From: a virus
IMG/VR virus record: IMGVR_UViG_3300046011_000635
Coordinates: 1 to 25,249 of that record
Reading direction: 5' to 3' (one strand)
Length of the DNA: 25,249 nt
The notes beneath the pieces were generated by a model. The model did not search any database. It had not been told where the DNA came from and saw nothing but the letters and a program-made list of their open reading frames with translations. The position numbers and the translations under genes were made by a program. This document shows positions 9,563-17,081 of the stretch, one piece after another (within the stretch, counting starts at the first letter, position 1; the number at the start of each line of letters is the position of its first letter).

Positions 9563-11041
9563 TTATCTTCCACCTCGTAACGAGGCTTTAGGTGATTGCG
9601 GTAATTTATTATTAGCTGCACCACTTGTTTGTACATTAACCCCTAATCCTGCCATGTCCCAAGGAGCATGTGCAGGTGCACGGCTTGTAATGCTCTTAAG
9701 TTTATTAGGAGCAGCAGTCCAACCTTTCGTGTTATCAAACAACGTATCAGTATGTTGAGTTTGATCGATGACTGGCACTGTTTGTGGGTTAGTCGATGTT
9801 TTTCCTGAATTTAAATTAACTCGACTACCATTCACAAATGCTTTCGCACCACTAGCCATGCTAATATCGCCTTGACTATACATGCTATATGGACCATCAG
9901 CTTTAACAGTATGTGTGCCCATAGTATATTGATTAAAGTTAGCGCCTACTCTTACTTTTGTATCTTTTTTACTTTCAATCTGTATATTTTCTGCTTGTAT
10001 GTTTAAATTTTTAGTAGCGTTTATGTTTATATTATTATCAGCATGTAAGTTGATGTCGCCCTGTGTTCTTACGTTAAAACTGTTTGTTGAGTAAATGTCT
10101 ACAGTTCCTTCTTTACCTAATTCAACATAACTTTGTCCATTAGCATGTAATATCATTAATGTTTGACCGCTATCGCTCATCATTATTTGATGACCTAACG
10201 AACTACGTATACGTATTAAATTATCTTTACCGGCGATGTCGCCATCATCCATAACTAAAGTATGTCCGCCTCTTCTGGCAACAACTTTTAATTGTTTATT
10301 TTTTTCTTGTAAGTTGTCAACAACCGTCTCGTCGTTGTATCCACCTTCATAAATTGGTCTGCCGGGAGTGCTTATACCAAATCCTACTCTACTAATATTC
10401 TCGCGCTGTGCGCTACTAGTGATTGGTCCACGAATAGGATCGCGGATTACGCCCTGCTGCCACATCGTGCTTGCTATCCAGCTTTGTACTGGTTTAGCCG
10501 CGGTCAAATATTTTGTTGTTTTTGTAAATTCTGGATTGTTTGAATTTATATTTGTAGTGGGCAATATAGGAGCATCACCGTATTTTTTTGCTTCAGCCTG
10601 ATTAGGTACGATCACATTTGTCGCGCCTATAGCAGGAACCATTTGTAATGCGTCAGCTTCAGGTATGCAACCTATATAAAATCCGCTATCCAATTGACCA
10701 TCAGCAAAAATACAAAGCACTTGTGTGCCGACATCAGGTGGACTAAACCACATGCCATAACTACTTGAATTTCCTTTGTATGTGCCTTCACCTGATTCAG
10801 GGCTTGCTGCTCTAGTCAGCCCATAGAAAGGGCTTAAGAATTGTACTTTGCGCCAGTTGCGATAATCTTCAGGATCGGTGCCGCTGTTGTCAAGCAAATA
10901 TACTTCTAACGTACCCATTCGTTTTGGGTCGCTATTATTTTTCACTATGCCTATAACGGGAGCAATTCTAGGATTAGCTCCACCGCTAAATGGACTACTA
11001 CGTTTTGTAGGACCTTTTGCTTTTTGAACGTCTTGTGCCAT
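9563..11041 (-). CDS. gp5: Baseplate hub / cell-puncturing spike protein, gp5-like, no lysozyme domain
   Basis: 492 residues. After a basic start (MAQDVQKAKGPTKRSS), residues of about 25-130 look like the gp5/VgrG OB-fold: IAPVIGIVKNNSDPKRMGTL, then YGMWFSPPDVGTQVLCIFAD and GFYIGCIPEA. The second half has the short-period beta pattern of the gp5 needle: GGHTLVMDDGD, IRIRSSLGHQIMMSDSGQT, then INLHADNNININATKNLNIQ and similar, which builds a triple-stranded beta-helix. T4 gp5 carries a lysozyme domain between these parts; I see none here, the OB part being followed only by a linker. A strong ribosome site, AGGAG, lies 7-11 bases before the ATG. It acts at the tip of the tail tube to pierce the outer membrane. 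Confidence 0.85.
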   Translation of the reverse strand: MAQDVQKAKGPTKRSSPFSGGANPRIAPVIGIVKNNSDPKRMGTLEVYLLDNSGTDPEDYRNWRKVQFLSPFYGLTRAASPESGEGTYKGNSSSYGMWFSPPDVGTQVLCIFADGQLDSGFYIGCIPEADALQMVPAIGATNVIVPNQAEAKKYGDAPILPTTNINSNNPEFTKTTKYLTAAKPVQSWIASTMWQQGVIRDPIRGPITSSAQRENISRVGFGISTPGRPIYEGGYNDETVVDNLQEKNKQLKVVARRGGHTLVMDDGDIAGKDNLIRIRSSLGHQIMMSDSGQTLMILHANGQSYVELGKEGTVDIYSTNSFNVRTQGDINLHADNNININATKNLNIQAENIQIESKKDTKVRVGANFNQYTMGTHTVKADGPYSMYSQGDISMASGAKAFVNGSRVNLNSGKTSTNPQTVPVIDQTQHTDTLFDNTKGWTAAPNKLKSITSRAPAHAPWDMAGLGVNVQTSGAANNKLPQSPKASLRGGR

Positions 11042-11054
11042 TAATATCTCCTAA

Positions 11055-14021
11055 TTAAGGTCCTGTAAATCTTCCTGTGCGAATCGCTTCAATCTCATCT
11101 GGCATATAGCCTAAATTAAACAATTCAGCATCACTCAATCTATTTAAATCTGTTGGTTCTCTACCTTGGTTTTCTGTTTGCGGGGCGTTGTCCGGAGTTG
11201 GTTGAACATTACTATCGTCATCAGCGACGGCGCCTTGAGGCGTATTTTTAGTTTGTTGACTACTTTGTTGTGCAGGTGCTGATTGTATCGCGGGAGAACC
11301 TTCTTGCGGTGCTTTAGCAGGTTTGCTTCCCGGAAATGTCGGGCCTATCAAATTCAATGTTTGCTCAAATCTACCGTTTGCAAATACACTATCAACTTCA
11401 GTAAGTATATAAACTATATTATCCTTTGCTATAGCTTTAACATCGTCTGGATATTCAATGAACAAAATGTTTTGATTTATGTTTTGCAAACCTGTTTTAT
11501 CTTTATAGTCTTTGCCTTCTTTAAAAGAAACTTCGACAAAGACTTGTCCGCCCTGTGCATTGATAGTAAATCCATCTGTATCATAAAATTGATCATACAG
11601 AGAATTGATAGAGGTCGCTGCATCTCTTATAAGAAAATCGGGGTCGCCTAAGATTTTCATACGACCTGAATAATATGCTCCCAAATCATTTAAGTAGGTT
11701 AATACACTATTTTGTGCTTCTAGGCCCACACCTAATGCTGATGTCCTGTCGCCGTTATTTCTTACACCGGTCGCGATGGGCATCACGCCACCGCCTGTCG
11801 CTGTACCGGCTGGATTGTCTCCTCCGCCGCCATCTGAACGCAATCCTGTATTACCCGCACTACCAGTACCATTTGAGCCGCCTGTACCGGGTCCAGAATT
11901 ATTTGCAGGATTTTGTGATTCTCTACCACCTGCGCTTGTCTGTCCACCACTACCGGCTGCCTCAACTGATGGTCCTAATCCTAACACACTATTAAAATAT
12001 AGATAGTTAAAATTAAAATCCATATCTAAAATTTCAGTGTTCTGCCCTGTAAACCAATACTGATATCGTTTGTGCGGACCATAATATTTTTTACCTGCGA
12101 TACCATATGGTGTCTCGATGCTTGGTACATCATACATTTGAATTATATAATTCATTTTGTACGTCCAATCGCCTATAATAGGATCCCAGTTAGCCTCTGT
12201 TATTTCTGGTTTTATATTAACCCAACGTATGGGAGCGGGTTCTTTTTGTGTTTGTTCATAATTTTTCTTTTCTGGATCAGGTTCTTGTGCATTGACAAAT
12301 ATAGTTTTTAATGCCTTCTCCATCAATGTACTTCTTTTTATGATTGTTTCGATTGCTGAAATAATAGTAGTGTCTTGATTAAATTGAAACTCTCTTTCTG
12401 TAGGTTCGGCAGTTTTAAAATTTTGTCCGTCTGTAGATTCATCTGTTGTTGTGGCTGTAGTAGATCCCCAACGATATTTTTTAAGATCGGCATCTGATAC
12501 TAATGGTGCTTCTTTTACTAATGTCTCGGCATCTCCTAAATATGTTACAGTAAATTCATTGGCAAATTTCTGGCTAGGTGGGTTTAGAGTAGTTTTATCT
12601 TTTTCTATTTTATTAAGATTTTTAAATAATCCTAATTCGCCCATCAATGCATCGTGAACTGTTTTACCTTTGACTTTATTTCCCTGTGGCATTCTTCCAC
12701 GCTTCACGCCTAATAAGGCTTGCCCATTGATGCTTACAGCCCTACACTGATACTGAACCGCTCTACCGTTAATTTGAAACTTCATCTCACTAATCTGTAT
12801 ATCATAAAAGTTTTCAAATAACGCATCGCCACCTAATGGGTCAATTGCGTTTCCATAACGTGCATCTGAACCTTTCACTAATCTACCATCTTGATCGTAA
12901 CCATAAAAACGAATGCCTAATACGAAAAACTGTCTAAAGGCATTAAACAATTTTTGATAGTCCGGGGTGCTACTATAGGCCTTAAGTGCCTCGCTTGCTC
13001 GTTTTAAATCACTTAAGAAACTAAAACCATATGGTTCAGTGATTGTAAAAGATAATTCTGATACAGCGGTTGCTGATGTTCCTGTAGATTTTGTGCTGGT
13101 CAATGTTTTGAATCTTAAATTATCTATAAAATAGTCTACAGGTTCATTTTGACTTGAAGGGGGCATTCTTTGACTATTTTGAGCATTAATACCGCCGCTT
13201 TGTGCGATAATAAAAGCTCCGCCTGTGGGAGGTTTAGAGCCTTGACCTACAGGAGTGGCGCGACTTAATGCATCTATCTTTCTTCTACCCGATGCAACGA
13301 AAGCCTTGTATGCGTCAGGTGTTATCATATAAAGTGAAATGTTGTATGTATAACTAGCCATTTTACTTAATGGATTATACAATCTACGACCTGGTTTGCC
13401 TGCTGTAGGTTTTGGTTCTGGAACTCGTTTACCTGTTACAACTACCTCTTCTAGTTCATCCTTGCTTGCTGAAATTCCTATCTCTGGTACGCCGTCAGCG
13501 CCTATAGTTGCCTGTTGTCCAGGATCATTAGGACCAAATCCATCTACTGCATTAGTCTTATTAGGATTACTATCGTCATCAGCTTGGCCTGTCAATTGAG
13601 GTTTTTTTGCTGCGGCTGCAGGGTCTTGCGGGTTGTCTGGAGCCTGTGCTGTGGGATTAGCCTCTGTTGCAGGTTCGGCAGGTTTAGTTTCAGCAGGAGA
13701 ATCCTCACCTAACCATTTTCTGTAACCAGATGCAGTTTCATTATCTACTTGTACAATTTCTGAAAATTGAGTGCGTAAAGTCTCGGCTAGCAATGCAGAT
13801 TGTTCAGGATTTAGGCCTGGTACACCTCCTGCATTCCTTATTCGTTGCCAGTATGCTAAATCACCTGTTACCTGTTTTCCCGGTAAAAATAAAGTAATAG
13901 TAGGTTTGTTAGTAGAAGGATCAATGGTGCCAGTAAGTACCATTTCATATCTAGGAAATTCTGAATTTACATTCGGAGGTGTTTTGACAGTAACCGACGA
14001 TTGATAATCTACATAGGCCAT
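11055..14021 (-). CDS. Large baseplate/hub-like structural protein with disordered linkers and a TonB-box-like motif
   Basis: 988 residues, starting MAYVDYQSSVTVKTPPNVNS. Residues 1-105 look folded; about 105-190 form a Pro/Ala/Asp-rich linker; LEEVVVTGKR sits at 190-199. A beta-rich region follows from about 215 (MASYTYNISLYMITPDAY), with NLRFKTLT and SELSFTITEPYGFSFLSDL, a pattern I recall from hub-type structural proteins of environmental T4-like phages. A Gly/Ser/Asn-rich linker lies near residues 700-750, then another folded part (SGRMKILGDPDFLIRDAATS), and a Pro/Gln-rich tail. The two linkers share an ADDDSN acidic element. By position, between gp53 and the gp5-like spike, it may do the job of gp27 or a related hub ring, but this is inference. 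It follows gp53 by one base. Confidence 0.75.
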   Translation of the reverse strand: MAYVDYQSSVTVKTPPNVNSEFPRYEMVLTGTIDPSTNKPTITLFLPGKQVTGDLAYWQRIRNAGGVPGLNPEQSALLAETLRTQFSEIVQVDNETASGYRKWLGEDSPAETKPAEPATEANPTAQAPDNPQDPAAAAKKPQLTGQADDDSNPNKTNAVDGFGPNDPGQQATIGADGVPEIGISASKDELEEVVVTGKRVPEPKPTAGKPGRRLYNPLSKMASYTYNISLYMITPDAYKAFVASGRRKIDALSRATPVGQGSKPPTGGAFIIAQSGGINAQNSQRMPPSSQNEPVDYFIDNLRFKTLTSTKSTGTSATAVSELSFTITEPYGFSFLSDLKRASEALKAYSSTPDYQKLFNAFRQFFVLGIRFYGYDQDGRLVKGSDARYGNAIDPLGGDALFENFYDIQISEMKFQINGRAVQYQCRAVSINGQALLGVKRGRMPQGNKVKGKTVHDALMGELGLFKNLNKIEKDKTTLNPPSQKFANEFTVTYLGDAETLVKEAPLVSDADLKKYRWGSTTATTTDESTDGQNFKTAEPTEREFQFNQDTTIISAIETIIKRSTLMEKALKTIFVNAQEPDPEKKNYEQTQKEPAPIRWVNIKPEITEANWDPIIGDWTYKMNYIIQMYDVPSIETPYGIAGKKYYGPHKRYQYWFTGQNTEILDMDFNFNYLYFNSVLGLGPSVEAAGSGGQTSAGGRESQNPANNSGPGTGGSNGTGSAGNTGLRSDGGGGDNPAGTATGGGVMPIATGVRNNGDRTSALGVGLEAQNSVLTYLNDLGAYYSGRMKILGDPDFLIRDAATSINSLYDQFYDTDGFTINAQGGQVFVEVSFKEGKDYKDKTGLQNINQNILFIEYPDDVKAIAKDNIVYILTEVDSVFANGRFEQTLNLIGPTFPGSKPAKAPQEGSPAIQSAPAQQSSQQTKNTPQGAVADDDSNVQPTPDNAPQTENQGREPTDLNRLSDAELFNLGYMPDEIEAIRTGRFTGP
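13425..13454 (-). other. TonB-box-like motif LEEVVVTGKR in the 988-aa protein
   Basis: Codons for residues 190-199 read LEEVVVTGKR, preceded by KDE, at the boundary between a disordered linker and the next folded domain. The string is nearly identical to the N-terminal signature of TonB-dependent outer-membrane receptors (EEVVVTG plus basic residues). Whether it has a TonB-related role in the phage is unknown. Confidence 0.6.
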
Positions 14022-14022
14022 A

Positions 14023-14337
14023 TTATATACCTAATACTTGTCTTAGTGTCTCTAATTTAGGTATGTATATTTGAACTCCGGCAACAAAATCAAAATATGG
14101 ATCAAAGCCTAATCTATTAGGATTACGTGCAGCGAATATCCACCATAATCTTCCGTCACTGTACAAGTCATATGCTAGTAAGTCAGGACGATATTGATAA
14201 ACTTCAGGTATAGTATAAAGCACATCGCTAGAGAAACTTGGTATTGGTCTGTAGACCATGAAGTCCAAATACTTCTCATTAAAAATTCCTGTATCTTTAT
14301 AAGGACTTGTTGATGGATATAAATTATTCTGTGCCAT
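14023..14337 (-). CDS. gp53: Baseplate wedge protein gp53
   Basis: 104 residues. The segment YQYRPDLLAYDLYSDGRLWW followed by IFAARNPNRLGFDPYFDF and AGVQIYIPKLETL is typical of gp53, which has a LysM-like fold and clamps neighbouring wedges together through gp6, gp7 and gp25. T4 gp53 is 196 residues, so this is the short form. The ATG overlaps the TAA of the preceding tail-cap gene by one base (TAATG), so the two are translationally coupled. The gene ends one base before the ATG of the 988-residue protein. Confidence 0.85.
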   Translation of the reverse strand: MAQNNLYPSTSPYKDTGIFNEKYLDFMVYRPIPSFSSDVLYTIPEVYQYRPDLLAYDLYSDGRLWWIFAARNPNRLGFDPYFDFVAGVQIYIPKLETLRQVLGI

Positions 14338-16001
14338 TACCAGTGACCTGCTCCTTTTCTACCTTGTGCTCCATAACCTCTGATTAGATTACCATTAGCA
14401 TAATCCTTGAGACTGAACACGTTGCTTGTTTCGTAGCGTGACATGATCGGTACGCAGCTTATTTGTAAATTGATTTTAGTTGGTACATAAGTGACATTTT
14501 GTTCATTTACGAATGAGCCAGGTTTAAAACCTGATTGTACCCAATTAGGAGCCGATAATGCGCCACCGGGGGTTAGATTTAATCCCACTGCATTTCCTAT
14601 CGTAGCTATCCCTTGTGATAGTCGGCCTTGTATATAATCTTGCGCTATCTGTCCCCAACCTTTTTTGATCACAGGTTTATTTGGAATACTTGATTCTCTT
14701 CTTCCTGTGACTGTAACTTCTTCTAATCCATCTAGTTCTGGATTAGCTCCGGCTCTTATATAATCTACATCTGAAGGTAAGCTATAGTTAAAATTTTGTA
14801 TCGCTAAAGGGTGTGCGTTAAATTGAAATTCTCCTAAACCATATAAGAAGCACATAGGAGGTGGTGTGCCCGGTTTAGGATTTTGATCTTGACCATAAAA
14901 CATTTTAGTGGCGCTTCTAAAGAAATGTATCACGGCTAGTAGATATCTAGCCTCTTGCGTATCTTGCGCTGTAAATTCACAGCCGATAGAGATGTTATCA
15001 ACATAACTATTTTCATATTGATAGTATCTATAATTGCTATGTGCAGGATCTACTGGCTGATAATTTGCGCCATATGTTACTTGTATGCTAGGTGTATAAG
15101 GAAATATAACACCGTCTGTATTACGCAATGGTTGAAGCAATGAATTGCTACTATCATTATACAAATAAGTTGAACTTGGTGCTAATGCAAGTCGCACTCT
15201 CCAATCTTTTCTTGCTTTGAAATTAGTTGACTCTCTTTCTGTTGCCTGATTTCTAGCATTACTAGTCGCGCCCGTCGTACTGTTAGGTCTTTTAGCTGTG
15301 ATAGTAACTTCTTCTAGTTCGTCAGCAGGATCGATGTTTATTTGCGGTGCATCTACATCAACAACGCCGGCATCAATCAGGTTCGGTTCGCTAACTGTTA
15401 ATGGTCTGTCTTGTATTCTGTTTCCTTGTACCGTAACTTCTTCTAATGGCTCTTCGGCATTAGGATCAGAGCCAGGTTGTAATTTAGTTTCGTTTGCTCT
15501 TCTTGCTAATATTGTAAATTCTGGTAGCGTGTCACCCGGTTGTGTAGTTTCGATAGCACCGGGTATGCTGATAGGCGTGGTAGATGCATCTTTTCCTTTA
15601 CCTGCTGTTCCAGGAGTTCCTGTACCTGCATTATTTGCACTTTCTGTTGACTGTGTTGTTGCTCTTTGTGCTTCTCTAAATGCGGTATTAGCTTTAGTTG
15701 CTAGAGGTATTAAACGTTGTTGTAAGCTTTGAAATTGTAGCAACAATGATTTTGCTTGATCAGCTTGTGCTTTACACCCTGCCTTAGTCGCTTGTGAGAT
15801 AAACTGTGTTAAATATGAAACGATTAAATCAACTTGGCCGGCATCTACGTTAAGGGCGTTTGCTATGCTACTTAAAGAGCCGATATCAGCCGGCAATGAT
15901 CCCGAACCGCGTGATATACTTTGATTTGCGCGATTGGCATAGCCAGCAAAATCGCCTCGTTGGTCATCAAGTTCTTTTTGAAAATCTGCACAAGTTGCCA
16001 T
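14337..16001 (-). CDS. Tail-tube-cap-like baseplate protein (gp48/gp54 type) with TonB-box-like repeats
   Basis: 554 residues. The first 100 are helical and Gln/Ala-rich. Residues of about 105-265 form a linker with two LEEVT motifs (186-195, 229-238) and a degenerate one (LPEFTILARR). The folded part starts at RKDWRVRLALAPSSTYLYND and includes NTDGVIFPYTPSIQVTYGAN, then HSNYRYYQYENSYVDNISIG, ARYLLAVIHFFRSATKMFYG and PPMCFLYGLGEF. I recognise this from proteins labelled gp48 (tail tube cap) in marine T4-like phages. A third LEEV motif (426-435) interrupts it before the closing part (VTYVPTKINLQISCVPIMSR). It is the first gene of the minus-strand baseplate operon. The tube cap joins the tail tube to the hub. 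The exact gp48 versus gp54 identity is uncertain. Confidence 0.7.
   Translation of the reverse strand: MATCADFQKELDDQRGDFAGYANRANQSISRGSGSLPADIGSLSSIANALNVDAGQVDLIVSYLTQFISQATKAGCKAQADQAKSLLLQFQSLQQRLIPLATKANTAFREAQRATTQSTESANNAGTGTPGTAGKGKDASTTPISIPGAIETTQPGDTLPEFTILARRANETKLQPGSDPNAEEPLEEVTVQGNRIQDRPLTVSEPNLIDAGVVDVDAPQINIDPADELEEVTITAKRPNSTTGATSNARNQATERESTNFKARKDWRVRLALAPSSTYLYNDSSNSLLQPLRNTDGVIFPYTPSIQVTYGANYQPVDPAHSNYRYYQYENSYVDNISIGCEFTAQDTQEARYLLAVIHFFRSATKMFYGQDQNPKPGTPPPMCFLYGLGEFQFNAHPLAIQNFNYSLPSDVDYIRAGANPELDGLEEVTVTGRRESSIPNKPVIKKGWGQIAQDYIQGRLSQGIATIGNAVGLNLTPGGALSAPNWVQSGFKPGSFVNEQNVTYVPTKINLQISCVPIMSRYETSNVFSLKDYANGNLIRGYGAQGRKGAGHW
14697..15317 (-). repeat. Repeated TonB-box-like motifs in the tail-cap-like protein
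   Basis: The minus strand encodes LEEVTVTGRR at 14697-14726 (residues 426-435) and LEEVTITAKR at 15288-15317 (residues 229-238). A third copy just outside these limits, LEEVTVQGNR, is at 15417-15446 (residues 186-195), and a degenerate LPEFTILARR lies near 15500-15530. Each follows an acidic stretch (for example PADE or ELDG) and is followed by a polar linker. Their codons differ, so they are not recent DNA copies. Confidence 0.6.
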
Positions 16002-16023
16002 TGTTTTACGTCCGTATTGCTAG

Positions 16024-16031
16024 TATAAATA
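16024..16031 (+). promoter_or_regulatory. Candidate late promoter towards gp55 (TATAAATA)
   Basis: A perfect TATAAATA lies on the plus strand about 110 bases upstream of the gp55 ATG. It equals the T4 late consensus, so gp55 could boost its own operon late in infection. The match is short and the spacing long, so the role is uncertain. Confidence 0.35.
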
Positions 16032-16044
16032 GCATGTCTGTGTG

Positions 16045-16052
16045 TATTTATC
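16045..16052 (-). promoter_or_regulatory. Candidate late promoter of the baseplate operon (GATAAATA)
   Basis: On the minus strand GATAAATA lies 44-51 bases upstream of the first baseplate gene (ATG at 16001-15999). It is the same variant as upstream of gp6 and one base from the T4 late consensus TATAAATA. Its place at the head of a ten-plus-kilobase structural operon supports it. Confidence 0.5.
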
Positions 16053-16084
16053 GCCCTAAAAATCACCAATTTTTACTATAGGAC

Positions 16085-16113
16085 TTGACATTCATCGTCG
16101 GGCGTTGTATCAT
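16085..16113 (+). promoter_or_regulatory. Sigma70-type promoter for gp55
   Basis: TTGACA (16085-16090) and TATCAT (16108-16113) are separated by exactly 17 bases: a perfect -35 box and a -10 box with five of six matches. The start site would be near 16120, leaving a leader of about 20 bases that holds the ribosome site AAGAGGA (16131-16137). This points to early transcription by the unmodified host RNA polymerase. Confidence 0.75.
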
Positions 16114-16130
16114 TTTTACAACACTTTTAT

Positions 16131-16137
16131 AAGAGGA
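16131..16137 (+). promoter_or_regulatory. Ribosome binding site deciding the gp55 start
   Basis: AAGAGGA is followed by three bases and the ATG at 16141. The in-frame ATG at 16105 lies inside the promoter, upstream of the expected transcript start, so it cannot be used from this promoter. The site therefore fixes the start at 16141. Confidence 0.7.
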
Positions 16138-16140
16138 ATT

Positions 16141-17037
16141 ATGTCTACAGCAAAGAAACCAGTAAACTACCTAAACAATAAAGATATTCTAAAAGAAATA
16201 CACGCAAGCAAATCAAGTTATTGCTGCTATAGCCGTCAAGAATATCATCAATATGATCTAATTATCGACATGCCACAAAGCTCATTAGAGAAGTCATTAG
16301 ATCAATTATCAAGACCAAAAAACATAAAAGCTGCTAGAGAAGCAAGGGCAGCAAGAATTTTAGTCCAGACCGGAGAAGAGGTCAAGCTAAAGGACATCCC
16401 AGTAACCGATCTAGTATTTCGTGTCATGACTTGGGATCATATTCCAGTCAGCCCAAAACAACCACGTAAGGTCGTAAAGAAAAAGACTGCTAAAGACATC
16501 CTCGAATTTGATGACGTTGAAGATGAAAATCTATTTGAAGATTTAGAGATTGAAGAAACGAAGGATGATGTAGATGACATGGTTCATGTCAAGGTCAACT
16601 TTCCTCCTTTCCAACATTATAAGTTAGACGAAAACAATAGTGCTGTATGTGTTGGCAAGAGTCACTGGAAGGGTGGCGTCAAGACCGGAGAGTTCAGCAA
16701 GGATCATGGTAAGATTACAGACAAGTTAGCAAGAATGTTCATCATGCTTTGTGAAAAGTATGCCATGAAATTCAATTGGCGCGGATATACTTACAACGAT
16801 GAGATGCGCAATAGCGCCATTCTACAGTTGACTTATGTTGGATTGCGTTTCAATGAAGCAAAGAGTGCTAACCCATTCGCATATTACACAGCAGCTATCA
16901 CAAATAGTTTCTGCCGTGTATTGAATACCGAAAAGCGTAATCAAAACATCCGTGACGATATTTTAGAAATGAATGGATTGAACCCAAGTTTCACTCGTCA
17001 AATGGCTGGAACAAAATTCAATCAGTATGAAGAATAA
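16141..17037 (+). CDS. gp55: Late-transcription sigma factor gp55, long form
   Basis: 298 residues from the ATG at 16141. The N-terminus VNYLNNKDILKEI aligns by eye with T4 gp55 (NYVNNKELLQAI). The core from about residue 195 (MFIMLCEKYAMKFNWRGYTY, then NDEMRNSAILQLTYVGLRFN, NPFAYYTAAITNSFCRVL and EKRNQNIRDDILEMNGL) resembles the sigma region 2-like part of gp55, which binds the RNA polymerase clamp and the TATAAATA late promoter. T4 gp55 is 185 residues. Here about 170 residues are inserted between the two parts, including an acidic stretch at about 122-147 (EFDDVEDENLFEDLEIEETK). As I recall, marine T4-like phages share a long form. It leads the plus-strand operon with gp47 and gp46, as in T4 where 55, 47 and 46 are near neighbours. 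Confidence 0.88.
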   Translation: MSTAKKPVNYLNNKDILKEIHASKSSYCCYSRQEYHQYDLIIDMPQSSLEKSLDQLSRPKNIKAAREARAARILVQTGEEVKLKDIPVTDLVFRVMTWDHIPVSPKQPRKVVKKKTAKDILEFDDVEDENLFEDLEIEETKDDVDDMVHVKVNFPPFQHYKLDENNSAVCVGKSHWKGGVKTGEFSKDHGKITDKLARMFIMLCEKYAMKFNWRGYTYNDEMRNSAILQLTYVGLRFNEAKSANPFAYYTAAITNSFCRVLNTEKRNQNIRDDILEMNGLNPSFTRQMAGTKFNQYEE

Positions 17038-17046
17038 CCAAAAAAG

Positions 17047-17075
17047 TTGAATAGAATCAATAACTTACATATAAT
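17047..17075 (+). promoter_or_regulatory. Sigma70-type promoter abutting gp47
   Basis: TTGAAT (17047-17052), 17 bases, then a perfect TATAAT (17070-17075). The expected start, about seven bases after the -10 box, falls at 17082, the A of the gp47 ATG. No Shine-Dalgarno is visible in the intergenic gap, so transcripts from this promoter would be leaderless. Confidence 0.6.
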
Positions 17076-17081
17076 AACTAG

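Noticed and set aside
11283-13712. Plus-strand open frames opposite the 988-residue gene
   Set aside because: They are antisense, overlapping each other, with unnatural composition and no ribosome sites, while the minus-strand gene is continuous and family-like.
16105-16140. An upstream in-frame ATG giving gp55 twelve extra residues
   Set aside because: It lies within the -35/-10 promoter and before the expected transcript start, while AAGAGGA is correctly placed before the ATG at 16141 and the family N-terminus begins there.
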